Below are positions 22,188 to 33,904 of a DNA stretch of 64,000 nt, piece by piece. Within the stretch, counting starts at the first letter, position 1; each line of letters starts with the position of its first letter. Made by a program: the position numbers and the translations under genes. The notes beneath the pieces are model-generated. The model was given only the letters and a program-made list of their open reading frames with translations. It searched no databases and had not been told where the DNA came from. Source of the DNA: Labia minor (lineage: Eukaryota > Arthropoda > Insecta > Dermaptera > Spongiphoridae); assembly GCA_963082975.1 (NCBI GenBank), contig OY720347.1, positions 15,234,225-15,298,224 of the forward strand, given 5' to 3'.

Positions 22188-22762
22188 TTACTATCTCGAC
22201 AGAGATAATATTACGATCATGAAGATTTTTGATATCGAGATTTTGATGTTTTATACGTTTTGATGGTTCCTGAATCATTTTCACTAAGGTTGAGAAAAAT
22301 GTCTCTCTTTCTGTGTGTGTGTGTGTAGGTAGACAATATTACGCAAAAACGGTTTGAGCTAGAATCATGAAATTTGGTACATGTGCATTATTCAAAATTT
22401 GTAGTTTTCTATCAACTTTTGAGAAATGTAGCTCAACCGGAAGAGGGTCATTACCTACCACTTTTGATTTTTTTCCTTTAAAGTAACCGTAAAAATAAAG
22501 GTATATGTTGATAATTTTTCACATGATTAAAAATTGTATAAAACTGCTATATATAGAATTTGAGATTGATTGAATCGCTGAAAGTACCATAATTAAGCAC
22601 GTGACGTGGTGCCATTAACAAAGAACCATCATGCGCGGGTTTAATAAATATTATTTATTAATTTTACTTTATAATTTAATTAAACTTAATTTAAATATAA
22701 TATATGTTATGTTATTTCATCCAATTAAAATTGTGAGATAGTCGAGTGGAGACACTCCAGCT
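22188..22762 (+). mobile_element. Family B Helentron-like element, copy 2
   Basis: Same plan as the copy at 10481: 5' hairpin ACTATCTC-GACA-GAGATAAT (22190-22209), CTAAGGTTGAGAAAAATGTC box, short CT/GT microsatellite, core AAACGGTTTGAGCTAGAATC followed by ATGAAATTTGGTAC, and 3' GAGATAGT then hairpin GAGTG-GAGA-CACTC (22744-22757) and CAGCT. Similarity to copy 1 extends throughout at high identity by eye. Confidence 0.65.
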
Positions 22763-22792
22763 ATCTTTTAAGTACAGTGAATAGTGAATGAT

Positions 22793-22887
22793 AAAAGTAA
22801 AGCTAGGGTGGGCGCTGTTGTCGGGCAATGGCAATGCGCCTTCTCAACCGGTTGATTGCCCAGCAACAACCCTGGCGTTTACTTTTT
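22793..22887 (+). other. 95-nt imperfect hairpin
   Basis: Arms AAAAGTAAAGC...AGGGT...GTTGTCGGGCAAT and ATTGCCCAGCAACA.ACCCTGGCGTTTACTTTT pair over most of their length with one 6-7 nt internal bulge. The loop region contains the palindrome CAACCGGTTG. The size suits a microRNA precursor or a tiny MITE; the sequence alone does not decide. Confidence 0.4.
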
Positions 22888-22974
22888 TTAGTTAATATAC
22901 ATTTAAAAATCAACTTTATATATATATATTGTAATATATAATCCTGAAAAATACAGTTTTTATGTATATAAGGG

Positions 22975-23310
22975 TGAGAGAGCTGGAACTTTCATTTTTG
23001 AACACGTGCTAAATTTAAGAAAAAGACGTTTGGTCATGGGACATGTTGTCTGCACATGTACAGGGACCCATCCATGTGTTCAAAGTGGGGGAAGGTTTGA
23101 TTATTGGTGAAAATGAGATAGTTGAGTGAGTCTTGATCAAGGTTTGAGAGAAGTGAGACATTTTTCCTGGCAGGAAGGACATCCGCGGCCAACCCCTTTT
23201 GTTGAGAGATGCCGTTGCATACGAGGTGTTCCAGCTAAATCCGCAGGAAGACAATCAAGACTCAAAGTCTCCAATGAACTCTCCATTCCTTTCTTTCATG
23301 CTAAGTGTTA
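22975..23310. other. GC-richer block with overlapping open frames, unknown
   Basis: Markedly richer in G+C than its surroundings. Frames are open on both strands (minus 23015-23254, plus 23126-23311) and neither shows a recognisable domain. It begins with a palindromic ACATGT...ACATGT arrangement (23041-23060). It may be an exon, a conserved non-coding element or an old transposon piece; I cannot choose. Confidence 0.3.
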
Positions 23311-24590
23311 ACACTTTTATACTTAACAATTAATTAATTAACATTGCAATTGCTTAAATATAAATTAAAGTTCTTTTAATTTATATTTATATTTTTTTTA
23401 CGGTACCATTCAATTATTCTATTTCATCTTAATTTCTTTTGTTATCAATTGGAACCTAAATTCTTATAGTTTTATTAAATAAATAATTTTAGTTGTAATT
23501 TTATATAAGCATTTTTCATATTGAACCTATTCAATTTTATATTTCCCATATCAACCTACGCGGATTCAATAACCCTTTTTAATTATACAAAATTCGATCC
23601 AGAGTGCTACCAATTAATTAAACTAATTTTATAATCCATTTTTTCTTATAAAATACCAACCCCCTTATATTTTATATACGACAATATATATATATATGTA
23701 TATATAGTATATAAAGATATATATATCCTATTTATTTTAATTCTCTAAATAAATTCAATATTATGGAAAGTCTTATTCTGACGCGTATTACATTTCAAAT
23801 AATCGATGATGATATGGGGATGAGGAATGATTGCTTCTAAATCTAATCTTTGGTTGGATTCCCAAGAAACCAGTATGAATGAGATTAATGCAAGAGAACA
23901 CTTCGAGAATCAGAAAAGATACGGAGGTGTGGAGATTTCCTCAGGGGCAACTGAGTCATTTTTGTCCAAGCTGAATTATAGATGATCGTCAAATCCGAAA
24001 CTCTTTCCAACCACGTCGAATAACGGATTAAAATAATCTACATGAAATTCATATAGAATCTTAAACAATATTTTAATAAAAAAATTTAAAATCCCACTCA
24101 CTGTTTGGTATTCAGTAAATATACAGTATTTTTTTTATAGTGGTAAAGTAAATAACAATATTGAGGATGTTGTATGTGATCAGTTCCATTTATAAATATA
24201 AATTTTTAAATAATGTTTATTTTATCAAAAATAATTATTTTCATTAAAATTATATGATATTTTAATAATTTAGGATGAAAGTATACCTAATCACTACTCA
24301 ATTAAAGATTGAAAATTATAAAAATAAAATGGTCTAGTGAAGGCTTAATTCCAGATTTGAGACAAGAATTCTAAGTTCATCAAGTATTAAAATTTTAAAA
24401 AATATCTATTATTTTATTTATTAAATAATAAAATATTTCAGTTATCAATAGTCTTATCAATAATAAAAGGTAAAATACCTATTCAGTCATTGTACAATAG
24501 TTAAAGTATAGTAAACTTTAAGCTTGAAGATAAGGGCTTACACTACAAAAAGTTTACAAATTTAAAAATTAGAATAATAAATAAAATGAA
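23311..24590. other. AT-rich DNA, nothing recognised
   Basis: Contains short TA repeats near 23682-23725. A patch at 23780-24010 is less AT-rich but without a supported frame. Confidence 0.5.
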
Positions 24591-24594
24591 TATA

Positions 24595-24971
24595 GGGTAA
24601 AGTATACAGTCGTTGGCCACGAAGCAGTCATTGGCCCCCTAAGACTAAAACACAAATAATAAGAGATTTTTATTTTAAAAATTGCGCTATTAACTATGGT
24701 TATGCAATCGTTTGTTGTATGGTGGTATAATCATTATAGAATACCTAGGCAAATAACTATAACAGGAGGCCAATAACTGTATTTTTTAGGATTTTTTTTT
24801 AAAAGTGCTTATTGAAAATGTCATGAGAAAATGATTTTTTTTTATTCATCAAAATGCTCATAGTATCTATGTTCTGTAAGCCTATTGACACAGATTGTTC
24901 CGCAATTTGCCCAGATATGCATTAGGATATGCTAGGAATTGCTTAAGGGGGCCAACGACAACGCTTTACCC
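24595..24971. mobile_element. MITE with GGGTAAAG ends, TA-flanked
   Basis: Ends are GGGTAAAGTATACAGTCGTTGGCC and, on the opposite strand, GGGTAAAGCGTTGTCGTTGGCC, each followed by a GGCCCCCTWAG motif. The unit is flanked by TA on both sides, compatible with Tc1/mariner/pogo mobilisation. No coding capacity in 377 bp. Confidence 0.75.
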
Positions 24972-24974
24972 TAT

Positions 24975-25910
24975 GTATAATAAAGTAAGAATTTTGTTGG
25001 TCTTGGATCCTAAGAATATTAAAAATAATAAAGATCCTAAGAATAATAAAAAATAAAAATAAATAGATATTTAATGAATGGAGATATTATTTATTATCAT
25101 TTAAAATTAAGATAATTTGGTGTGTTGCACACACCAGCAGTTTATTTAAAACTTATTTTCATAATAATTTTTTTTTTCTTTTTGCATTCTTTATGAATAA
25201 GAAAAAGCTATTTTTTTACACACAATCGGAGATCAACAAGTTGTTTAATCGAATTATCTAAATTTTATTATTATTTTTGACACTGAATTCCTTCTTTTTT
25301 TTTAGTTTACTTTAGTACAAGTAGACCAAATTTAATAAGAATATCCCCTTGAATTAGAATTTTCTGAAAAATTGTCATCTTTCAGATCAAATAAATAAGA
25401 ATTAAATGTTTCCAAGAAGAGAGGCAAAAAATAGTGTAGCAAAAGGAAATAGGAAAAGAGAAAAAAAGGAGTTGAAAGGGAAGAAGGAGGAGGTGGGGGA
25501 TGGCATCGTCCGAGCGTGGTTCTTCCTCTCCCAAAACGCCTGCTTGTGTGTGTCCCTCTGCACTTTTTTATCCCTTCAACGCGATTTCATTTCATTTCTT
25601 CATCTCTTGTTCTCGCTCAACTATTTTATTAAATATATCTATTGGTATTATATTGACGGGGACCCGACCTCAGGCAAAAAAGGCTTCTTTCCAAAGAGAG
25701 GATGACGCATAATGCAAAAAAAAAATAATAATAAAAAAAAACTTCACAAAGGGATCGTTTTTATGTCAGTTCAATGAATGCATGAAAGTGAGATAAGAAA
25801 TGGCATTGGTGTTTGATCAGTTAGAAAAAAACACATTATATTATAATATATTATTTATATTAGCAAAATATAATACCTTAATTATTTAAAAAAATAAATA
25901 AATAAATAAA
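24975..25910. other. AT-rich DNA with one unassigned frame
   Basis: A GC-richer patch at 25400-25710 has two overlapping plus-strand frames (25406-25705 and 25500-25712). The first has a Lys/Glu/Arg-rich N-terminus and then hydrophobic residues; neither resembles a known domain, and no splice context supports either. An (AAAT)n microsatellite lies at 25892-25915. Confidence 0.4.
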
Positions 25911-25915
25911 TAAAT

Positions 25916-26432
25916 GGTAATTATATTGAATGGTCATCCAGTCATAGATTTGAATAAAACTTGAAGGGCTTCATTTTTTAATTCCAAATAAACTTTTCTT
26001 ATACAATTTTTGCAGGTCGCTTCTAGTTTACGAGATAAAAAGGATTAAAGTTTGCATATAAATCCATTGATATTCTATTTAACTAGCATGTTTTATTATT
26101 TGACCAACAGAGGGCTCCATTAATTTTCTATTTTTATAAGTTCGGATAAGATATAGAAAAATTAAAAGAATAATTAATTAAATAATTTCCCTATATCCAG
26201 ATCGAACCGTAAAAAAGCGAAAATGAGGAATAAGTGAATAATTAGTGAATTAGTCAATAAAACATTACTTAATGACATTAAATGCAAATTTTAATCCTTT
26301 TTATCTGGTAAACTAGAAGCGAGAAGCGACCTGCAAAAGTTGCATAAGAAAAGTTTATTTGGATTAAAAAAGGAATCCACTCGTAAAGTTTTATTCAAAT
26401 CTATGACTGGATGACCATTCAATATAATTACC
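25916..26432. mobile_element. Fold-back element with ~150-bp inverted repeats
   Basis: The left arm (25916-26064) and right arm (26280-26432) are inverted copies at high identity, beginning GGTAATTATATTGAATGGTC. Landmarks in both arms are CAGTCATAGATTTGAATAAA and CAGGTCGCTTCTAGTTTAC (left) / GTAAACTAGAAGCG (right). AAATAAAT on both flanks could be an 8-bp target duplication, although the left flank is a microsatellite of that unit. The right arm carries a small GCGAGAAGC duplication. No coding capacity in the ~215-bp centre. Confidence 0.8.
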
Positions 26433-26439
26433 AAATAAA

Positions 26440-27360
26440 TAAATATAAAATACAAAATTAATCCAAATTATATATATATAATATAATTTCAATTCATATA
26501 TTAATAAATGTTAATGTAAAATATCATGGTTTAATGAAAATGGTATTTTAATTAAAAATAATTTTGTAAATACGTGTACTAATGCTACTTTATTATTATT
26601 AGATCAAGATTAAAAATTTTCTTTTGAAATTTTGAAAATAATGAAAAGGCATAATTGAACGATGAATAGTCCGACTATGACGTTGGATTGTAGCCAAGAA
26701 ATTGTAGATAAGAGATGAACATCTTTTACTAATGAGAGTTAAGATCCCATTTCAAGAGGAGATGAATGAACCTTCATCGAGGCGCTTGCCAAAAGTACCA
26801 TTTTTTTTTTTTTTTTAAATATTAAATTATCTTTACACACTTCTCTAAGTTTTTATTAACCCCCACCCCACTCTCTTTTCTCATATCATTTCGAGCATTA
26901 ACTTAATAGTATTCCTGCAAATTTGATAACTCTTTTACATATTGATTCAAATGAGATTCTTTTCCCTAATTAGTTACGCCTATTCAAGTTCCTTGATTTT
27001 AAACAATGATTATAAAAGTTTTTCTTTTCTTTTTTATTTCGTTATTTTTCAAAGCCACAAAGAAAAACAATAACATTTATGTAGGTAAAATGAAATGTAA
27101 TATTAGTAAAGGAACACGATTGTAGTTATATTTCATGAAAAGGGCAGCAAATAAAACATCAAAGCTCGCCTCATTGCTATACAAAAAAAAACAATTTATC
27201 AGAGAGATTCAAATTTCATTTAATTAAATGTTTATTAACTATTTATAAAAATATTAAACTGATGAAAATATCCATCATGCTATTATCATTACAATAATAT
27301 GAAAAATTATTTATTCTCAATATAATTATAATTAATACCTCTATAAAAAATAGTTATAAT
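26440..27360. other. AT-rich DNA, nothing recognised
   Basis: Contains a T run at about 26803-26816. No supported gene or repeat. Confidence 0.5.
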
Positions 27361-27366
27361 TAATGG

Positions 27367-27891
27367 AAGTTTAAATATCTTGGAACGGTTATCTCAGATG
27401 ATATTAGAACCAAAGATGAAATAGAAGAAAGAGTGCAAAGAGGATGGAAGTGTGTATTTGCTTTAAAAGAGATTCTTAGGTCAAAAGTTCTCCACAGGTC
27501 GCCAAAATCCTAATATATAGAACCATCTTCCAACCCATAATAATGTACGGCTCTGAATCGTGGACCCTGACGAAATACGACGAGGAAGGAATATTTCTTA
27601 GAAGATTCGAAAGAAAAATTTTACGAATAATCTTTGGACCTGTAAGGAACAGCAAAACGGCTGGGATGGGCGGGGCATGTAATCCGGGCAGATAATTGAA
27701 GGATCTTAAAAAGTGTTTGGGAGCAAAACCCAAACGCTAAAAAATCCTTGGGCCGACCACGGCTAAGATGAAGGGATAACATCAACAAGGACCTCCATGC
27801 TCTTGAAGTTAAGGAGATTGAAGAAACTGAACGAGACCGGAGGAAATGGAAGCAGATAGTTCACGAGGCCAAGATCCACCATGGATTGTAG
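27367..27891 (+). pseudogene. Non-LTR retrotransposon reverse transcriptase, C-terminal remnant
   Basis: In three frames the DNA encodes the end of a LINE ORF2. First comes FKYLGTVISDD with EIEERVQRGW, the segment just after the RT palm. Then RTIFQPIIMYGSESWTLTKY and FERKILRIIFGP follow, as in CR1/jockey/I-type elements. A third frame gives WAGHVIRADN, then SLGRPRLR (the GRPRxRW element), then NKDLHALEVKE and DRRKWKQIVHEAK before a stop. At least two frameshifts and one internal stop (after RADN) show that it is dead. The catalytic YxDD box would lie upstream and is absent, consistent with 5' truncation. Confidence 0.88.
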
Positions 27892-27920
27892 AGTAAGTAA
27901 TTAATGGAAACATATATTAT

Positions 27921-28146
27921 CCCGTTAAGTGGTTATGTCGTATATATACGTCTTGATCTCTTGTACAGTGTAGCGCTTATGACGGATATATTTGCATCAT
28001 GTATTTTCTTGCTATATTTAATGGGTAAGACGATTATATACGTGCAATCGTGTGTGTTTCTGGTAATAGAGACAGGGTAGGAGCATTGCATGATTCAACT
28101 TGTTTAGAGATCAAGACGTATATATACCTCAAAACCACTTAACGGG
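27921..28146. mobile_element. MITE with ~42-bp inverted repeats
   Basis: The left arm begins CCCGTTAAGTGGTTATGTCG and the right arm, on the other strand, CCCGTTAAGTGGTTTTGAGG; both continue with TATATATACGTCTTGATCTC. About 37 of 42 positions match. TTAA lies four bases inside each end, reminiscent of piggyBac, but the flanking DNA shows no clear target duplication, so the superfamily is uncertain. It lies immediately downstream of the LINE remnant. Confidence 0.7.
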
Positions 28147-28149
28147 TTT

Positions 28150-28600
28150 GTATAAAAAAATTTGAAAATTATTTTTTCAAGAAGGTTAATTGATGTCTTC
28201 TACATTTTGTTAATTTTTAATATCAAATATTTTTGAATAATCAGTAATTTTGATGAAGAAGTTTTTGTATATCGTATTATCAAATAATTTATAGATTAAA
28301 TTCAATAAAATTACAATTGCTTTTTAAAGTACATATTATAATATTATATAAAACTAGTATTAGATCATATTTATAGTTATGATAATAATTCATATACAAT
28401 ATAAAATAAAGGATAATATTTTATAAGGATTACCAAAAGAAAGGAGTACGCTAATAAAATATCAACTTTTATTTCATGGGAAAAAAAACGATGATGAAAT
28501 TAAGGAATTTTTTTTTTTTATTTATATAGAGGATCTAAAAAGAAGGATGAATGTTACTTATAACGTTTATTTCTCACTTCTAATAATTACAAATTGGAAA
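28150..28600. other. AT-rich DNA, nothing recognised
   Basis: No supported feature. Confidence 0.5.
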
Positions 28601-28645
28601 GTAAGCCTACAGAGCCCTCTAATAAAATGACAAAGTTGTGGTGAT

Positions 28646-28887
28646 TTGAAAAGAGGGGACATCACCCGCCCCAAAACTGACTTGATGCCTAAGAATGGCA
28701 AGAGAGGTAAAGACAGCGATAAATTAGCCCTCTTAGTGGGTAAGATGGAGTATTTTCGAGAAACTGGTAAAAGCAGGTTAAACGTTGGTCAAAAGAACAG
28801 ATCTGAGAAAACAGCCACCGCTTTTGCTATACTTTATCCCCCAGATAAAGAAAAAAATACTCAATTCAAGGAAGGAGAAAGACAAGT
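28646..28887 (+). CDS. Possible exon, unknown basic protein
   Basis: An open plus-strand frame (first ATG at 28685) encodes a Lys/Arg/Glu-rich peptide with no hydrophobic segment and no known motif. It ends close to GTAAGA (28888), an acceptable splice donor. The patch is less AT-rich than its surroundings. There is no visible matching exon elsewhere, so the call rests only on frame, composition and the donor. Confidence 0.2.
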
Positions 28888-29044
28888 AAGATAATTATCT
28901 TGAGAGGTTCAACGAAGGGTGATTCGAATGAAAAGAATACAGGGAAGAAATTATCCAACCCTCGATAGAAAATGTGAAAGAGGGAATCTTAAACTTAAAT
29001 TATATTATTTATTGATATTATTATTATTATTATTGTATATAAAA

Positions 29045-29556
29045 TAGAAAAAATAATCTGTGGCCAGGCTCAGAACCGACCTAAAATTTGAAATAAATTA
29101 ATTTCCAAACAACATTATATATTAATATATAAAGTATCAAAAAAAAATATTTTTATAACTTGAATTAAAATGACTAAATTATATTATCTTGGTTTTTATT
29201 TTTAGTTTAATTACTCAATTATTAATTACTACTATATTTTATAAGTGAAATCTTTTCCAACAATGAATATAAAATTAATACTTTGTAAACTACCACTTCC
29301 GGTTTCCGGATATACACCAAAAGTTGAGGAATCCATGCTACTGATGCATTAAGTAAATTTACCAAATCTTATCAAAATCCGTTGAGATGTTCAAGCTGTA
29401 CACGTCTAAACAGAAAGACGGACAGACATCATGCTAAATATACTTTTTTTCTGTTAACAAAATGCATGATTCGTGGAGATATGTAAAAATCTCCACATGT
29501 GAAATTTGGTGTGCAAACAATACCTTCCCTTCCTATCGTCGGTCTGTAAAAATATC
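29045..29556 (-). mobile_element. Family A Helentron-like element, diverged minus-strand copy
   Basis: Read on the minus strand it starts TTTTTACAGACCGACGATAG at 29556, passes through the GGAGATTTTTACATATCTCC hairpin, the GTCTGTCCGTC microsatellite, the GATTTTGATAAGATTTGGTA core and CCGGAAACCGGAAGTGG. It ends in a degenerate tail with TTCTGAGCCTGGCCACAG. The region between the CCGGAAGTGG motif and the tail differs from the copy at 20767 but matches those at 56400 and 61065, so it defines a subfamily (A2). Confidence 0.65.
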
Positions 29557-29559
29557 ATA

Positions 29560-30445
29560 TAGAAATAGAATTATTATATTCTAAATCTTATCTATTCATA
29601 TACTATAGGTATACAATATCATATTTGAATCCATATTAATTTTATTAAATTTTATGATGAAATTAATCGAAATATTTTGCCAAAAGAATATTGAAGTGAT
29701 GCCATGAATTTCTAAACAATCATTCAAAGTATTTTTGATAAGATAGACAGTCGGGTGAGATGCTGGACTAAAATGAAGGGTGACTGATATTAGATAATCA
29801 TGAATAATAGTTGTAAATCGAAAAATGATGAGCCCCATAAGGGGAAAAGATAGATCAAAGGAAATCAAAAAGCAAAGGAGATATCGTAAAAATAAAATAA
29901 AAGATCCAAAAGTGAAGTGAAGAAAAATAGATTTTAGAACATCCATCTATATGAAAAAATGATAAATGACAATGAGAAAATAAGGGGAAGGGGAACGGTG
30001 AGAGAAAAATAGTGCTTGGGGAAAAAAATTGTGCCAAGTTTATCAGCCACCGGCTAAATTTTTTTTTATTTATTTTTTTGTTCTTCTTCTTTGTTTTTTC
30101 AAATTAAAAATAAAAAATTATTGAATAAAGTTTGAAAAATATTGGATATTAAAGAAATATGTTTTTTTTTATTTAAAAAATATAAATTTTTTAATAGTTA
30201 CTAGATATTTATTATTACAATTTCTAAAGTATCTTATTAAGTAGGTATATTATAAAAATCACCTATAAAAAAATCCAAACATTATAAGATAGATCTTAAA
30301 AAAACTTATTTGTTGATAAATTGAAATATTTTTATTATTAAGAAAAAAAATTAAAAAAACTAAATTTAATGAGATATTAAAAAACAGATCATATTACATA
30401 TTCAAGAAATATATATATACATATATGTATATAGTTTCTATTATA
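29560..30445. other. AT-rich DNA, nothing recognised
   Basis: Minus-strand frames at 29596-29946 and 29855-30037 are Phe/Ile/Ser-rich, overlap each other and show no domain. I regard them as chance frames. Confidence 0.45.
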
Positions 30446-30449
30446 AATA

Positions 30450-30958
30450 CGAAAACAAGTCAATAAGTCCGTGACTTTTTAAATTTCCCATCTTTTAAAT
30501 AAAATGGCAACACTGCTTCTGTCTACAGGCAACTATCAGCTGACTCATGACGAAATTTGAACCAGCTGGGACTTTTATTTTTTGTTGGACATCCATTAAT
30601 AGAAAACTAATTCGTGATTTGAAAAGAAAATGGAAAAAAGTGAATTTTCATGAAAATTTTATCAATTGGAATACAAATTGCACCCTCATCCGCCTTATTC
30701 TCCGGATTTAGCTCCGAGTGAATATTTCTTGGCTCGGAGGAAAGAGATTTGACTCCCCAACGATGAAATCAATTCACATTCAAATACCTATTTTGATGTC
30801 CATGATAAATTTTATTTTTTGGAAGGGATAAAAAAACTGGAGAAACGTTGGACGAAGAGTATAGCGCTCCGAAGAGACTACGTCGAAAAATAAAATGATT
30901 TTTTAACCAAAAACCGGTGTTTCATTTAAAAACTCACCGACTTATTGACCTGCCCTCG
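30450..30958 (+). mobile_element. Mariner element, internally deleted (second family)
   Basis: The ends are CGAAAACAAGTCAATAAGTC and, on the other strand, CGAGGGCAGGTCAATAAGTC, both continuing into GTGASTTTTTAAAT, and TA flanks the 509-bp unit. These ends differ from those at 19778, so this is another mariner lineage. The interior keeps only the 3' part of the transposase gene. Confidence 0.88.
30681..30893 (+). pseudogene. Mariner transposase C-terminal fragment
   Basis: Encodes HPHPPYSPDLAPSEYFLARR, the block around the third catalytic acidic residue of mariner transposases (here Glu, usually Asp), then an in-frame TGA stop at about codon 24. After that it continues in the same frame through LPNDEINSHSNTYFDVHDK to GIKKLEKRWTKSIALRRDYVE and a stop. 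The last segment is the usual mariner C-terminus. The DNA-binding half and the first two catalytic residues are missing. Confidence 0.87.
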
Positions 30959-30959
30959 T

Positions 30960-32085
30960 ACTAAATTCTAATATTTCAAATTATTAATATACTTAATTAT
31001 TGACCCCAAAGAGCATAAACAAATAAATATCTTCAATTTATACTTAAATCAATATTTATAAAATATATTATGTAGATATATTATGGAGATTCCTATATTA
31101 TATTATATTACTCAGCTGGTGTTGTCCTCTGCTTTAATTAAGTAAACCATTATCGATAAATTAAAGGGAGATTCACAAAATGATGGGAAGGGAAAATTAA
31201 AATTGTTAATTAATATTAATATTTGATGATTTTTCAGTTGTTGTTTTTGTTATTGTTGTTGTTGTGGTTGTAATCAATTTGAACAAATATTAATTATTAA
31301 TTGATATTTTTCAATTTTTGAAATTTATTTTTTCATTTTCAAACTGAATTCAGAGAAAAAATGGACTTTTTCAACTTTAAGTTTAATTTACATAAAAATT
31401 ACTTTATCAAATATTTATATAATTGTTTTTATAAATCTTTAATAGCCGATTTATTGATCTGATGTCTTTTATTAATTCTTTTTTTTTTTATTTTATTTTT
31501 CAAACAGACACTTTGGTCAATCTTTAATTAACTTTTTTTAATGGTGAACGAAAATAAAAATAGACCACCGGATAACCTTCTCACTGGTAATATTCCACCC
31601 TTATTATTAAGTGATTAATGGTGGCCTTCAACGCCATGACATTCTATACTTGAAATTTCATTCATACTCAAGAAAGATTTAACTTTTTTTCAAATAACAC
31701 AGCCAATAAATCAATTTAAAATGAATAAAAAAAATAATAAATATTGATATATATTATAAATAAAACTCGTGAGAAATCATATATTTTTTTCTTAAGTTTT
31801 ATTGAATAAGTTAGATATGAAAAATCACAAGATTTACCATATTCTGAGAAATAAATAATATAAAATGAATGTTATTATCGTTATATGGAAACTTAAACAT
31901 TTAATATTTAAGATTTATATGCCTAATACAAAAATAACATGCATTGTTATAAAATTTATAAATATGTGTTATGAATTGTTTAAAACAAGAAAATCGTAAA
32001 AAATTTTAAGTTTGTCATTAAAATTTAACAAAAATTTTAACTTTTAAAATGGAGAAAGTTTAAGAGTTAATTACTCAATTAAATA
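30960..32085. other. AT-rich DNA, nothing recognised
   Basis: A short (GTT)n tract lies near 31240-31265. No supported gene or repeat. Confidence 0.5.
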
Positions 32086-32089
32086 AATA

Positions 32090-32470
32090 GTACCGGGACC
32101 CCGAGCCTCGGCTCGGTACTTAAGTTAAAAAAAATGATTCATTATTATTGGGTTTGGCTGGTAATATTAATACCTGGGATACCGAGCTGTCGCTCGAAAA
32201 AATGTTTAGACATTATTATAGACATTTTCATTCTGTAAATTAAATAATTTTATTTCATTTAAATAAATATCTATTTTTAAATAATTTTTCTCTACATTAT
32301 TTATCTAATTCTGACAATATATTAAGATCACACCGGGACCCCGAGCCTCGGCTAGGTAATTAAGTTAAAAAAAATAATTCATTATTATATTGGGTTTGGC
32401 TGGTAATATTAATACTTGGGACACCGAGCTGATATACAATTCTTTAATTATTTATTACAATTATTAAATG
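32090..32470. repeat. Family E hairpin repeats, two tandem pairs
   Basis: Two ~120-bp units begin at 32092 and 32334. Each starts ACCGGGACCCCGAGCCTCGGCT, a hairpin built on CCGAGC...GCTCGG, continues through TTATTGGGTTTGGCTGGTAA, and has a second hairpin motif ~75 bp further (CGAGC-TGTC-GCTCG at 32183-32196; truncated at 32420). The second motif is followed by a tail ATTATTTATTACAATTATTA that recurs near 58195. The short GC hairpin in AT-rich DNA looks like the end of a Helitron-type element, but no CTRR end is evident. Confidence 0.6.
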
Positions 32471-32579
32471 TTGCATCATTGCATGGAACTTGGGGTCCTC
32501 AATAATACATAAATATGTATTATTAGATATGTTTCTAAGTGCATGAATATTTTTTTTTTATTGGAAGAATGATAAATAT

Positions 32580-32760
32580 ATATCGTAATTTATAATTATA
32601 AAATATTATTAAAATATATATTTTTAATTTTATTTCGAAATTAAATAAAAAATTTTAAAATATTTTAAATATAAAAAAAATATCTTTTAAAAAAAGGCGG
32701 GAGTCAAATTTCAATATGAGTGTCATTTGTCCATATATAAATTAAAAGATAAGATAAGTT
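32580..32760 (-). repeat. Family G fragment
   Basis: In inverted orientation it matches 16350-16510: an AT-rich arm with TTTCGAAATTAAATAA followed by AAAAAGGCGGGAGT and CATATATAAATT. Similarity stops abruptly near 32755. Confidence 0.65.
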
Positions 32761-33012
32761 AATTAAAATATATATATAAACAAAAGCAAAATTAAATAAT
32801 AAAAATTTATAAAATTTTGAATTAATATTAAATTATTAGTTAATGACTAATAAGTAATTAATAAAATAAAAAAAATAAAATTTATTACAATATTACAATT
32901 ATTAAATGTTGCATCATTTTAATTAATAAAATAAAATAAAAGAAATTAAATTTAATCAAAGAACAATGAATAAATAAATATAAAATAATAGATAAAAAAA
33001 AAAAAAAAATTT

Positions 33013-33080
33013 TTTCCGCCGGTTTCGATCCTGCTAAGTTGACTATTCAAAACAGTGCCTTTACCCATTAGACTGATATA
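33013..33080 (-). ncRNA. tRNA-like sequence, possible SINE head or tRNA pseudogene
   Basis: On the minus strand there is AGTCTAATGGGTAAAGGCAC resembling a Pol III A box/D arm, then ACTG-TTTTGAA-TAGT as an anticodon-like stem-loop, then GCAGG-ATCGAAA-CCGGC, a T-arm with a B-box-like loop and one mismatch. It runs directly into A6 then a long T run that would terminate Pol III. The acceptor stem is not convincing, so a functional tRNA is unlikely. Confidence 0.4.
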
Positions 33081-33169
33081 TATTTAGTTAATTAACATGA
33101 CATTTTTACTCTCTTTGCAAGAATTATATGTTTTTTTGTTTTTGTTTTTGTTTTTTTTGAGAGTGATTA

Positions 33170-33700
33170 ATAAATATATATATATATTTTATTAAAAATA
33201 AATATTTTTAATTTTATTTCAAAATTAAATAATGAATTTTAAAATATTTTAAATATATAAAAAAATGTTAATACAATTCATTTAAAAAAAAGCGGGAATC
33301 AACTAACCGTATTTTATTTTGTTAATAATTAATTAATTAAGATTAATAAATATATATATATATATATATATATTATTAAAAATAAATATTTTTAATTTTA
33401 TTTCGAAATTTATTTTATTTTAAAATATTTTAAATATAAAAAAAATATTAATTGAAGTAAAATTGATGACGTCACACCCATATATAATTTTCAATTAAGA
33501 AATTAATAATGAAGCTGTAAGTTTCAAGAGATGTGATCAATAAAACTCAATTTTTCTTTATAAATACTATATCTAGTGTGAATTTGAAAAAAATCGTTAG
33601 AGCGGTTTTTGAGAACCAATGGTTATAGATAAATATATAGATATATAGATATATAGATACAATTTTAGCTAGCATAATAAGATAAGATATAATAAAAATA
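33170..33700 (-). repeat. Family G repeat, inverted relative to 16150
   Basis: The segment 33470-33690 is the reverse complement of 16165-16380 with few differences, including AGAGCGGTTTTTGAGAACCA and GAAGCTGTAAGTTTCAAGAG. It carries an intact TGACGTCA (33467-33474) where the other copy is mutated. Before it lie two AT-rich arms (33170-33300 and 33345-33450) homologous to units of the 175-bp array, one containing AAAAAAAGCGGGAATC. Together with 16150-17030 it forms a large inverted repeat with arms about 17 kb apart. Confidence 0.8.
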
Positions 33701-33904
33701 ATGGATTATATAAACTTAATAAATATAGTAAAATTGAGAATTTTATAGTTCATTTAAATTTTAAAAAAGATTTTTTTAAATTTATTTTCATTAATATTGA
33801 CTCTAAATAAAAACAATTTTAAAGTCTAAATTGATAGAGTGAGAAAATTACTTTTATAAAATAATATACATTTAGTATAAATATCTTTAATGCATAAAGA
33901 GATA

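Noticed and set aside
27921..28146. piggyBac assignment from TTAA near both ends
   Set aside because: The TTAA lies inside the inverted repeats, whose symmetry continues four bases further outward; flanks show no TTAA duplication.
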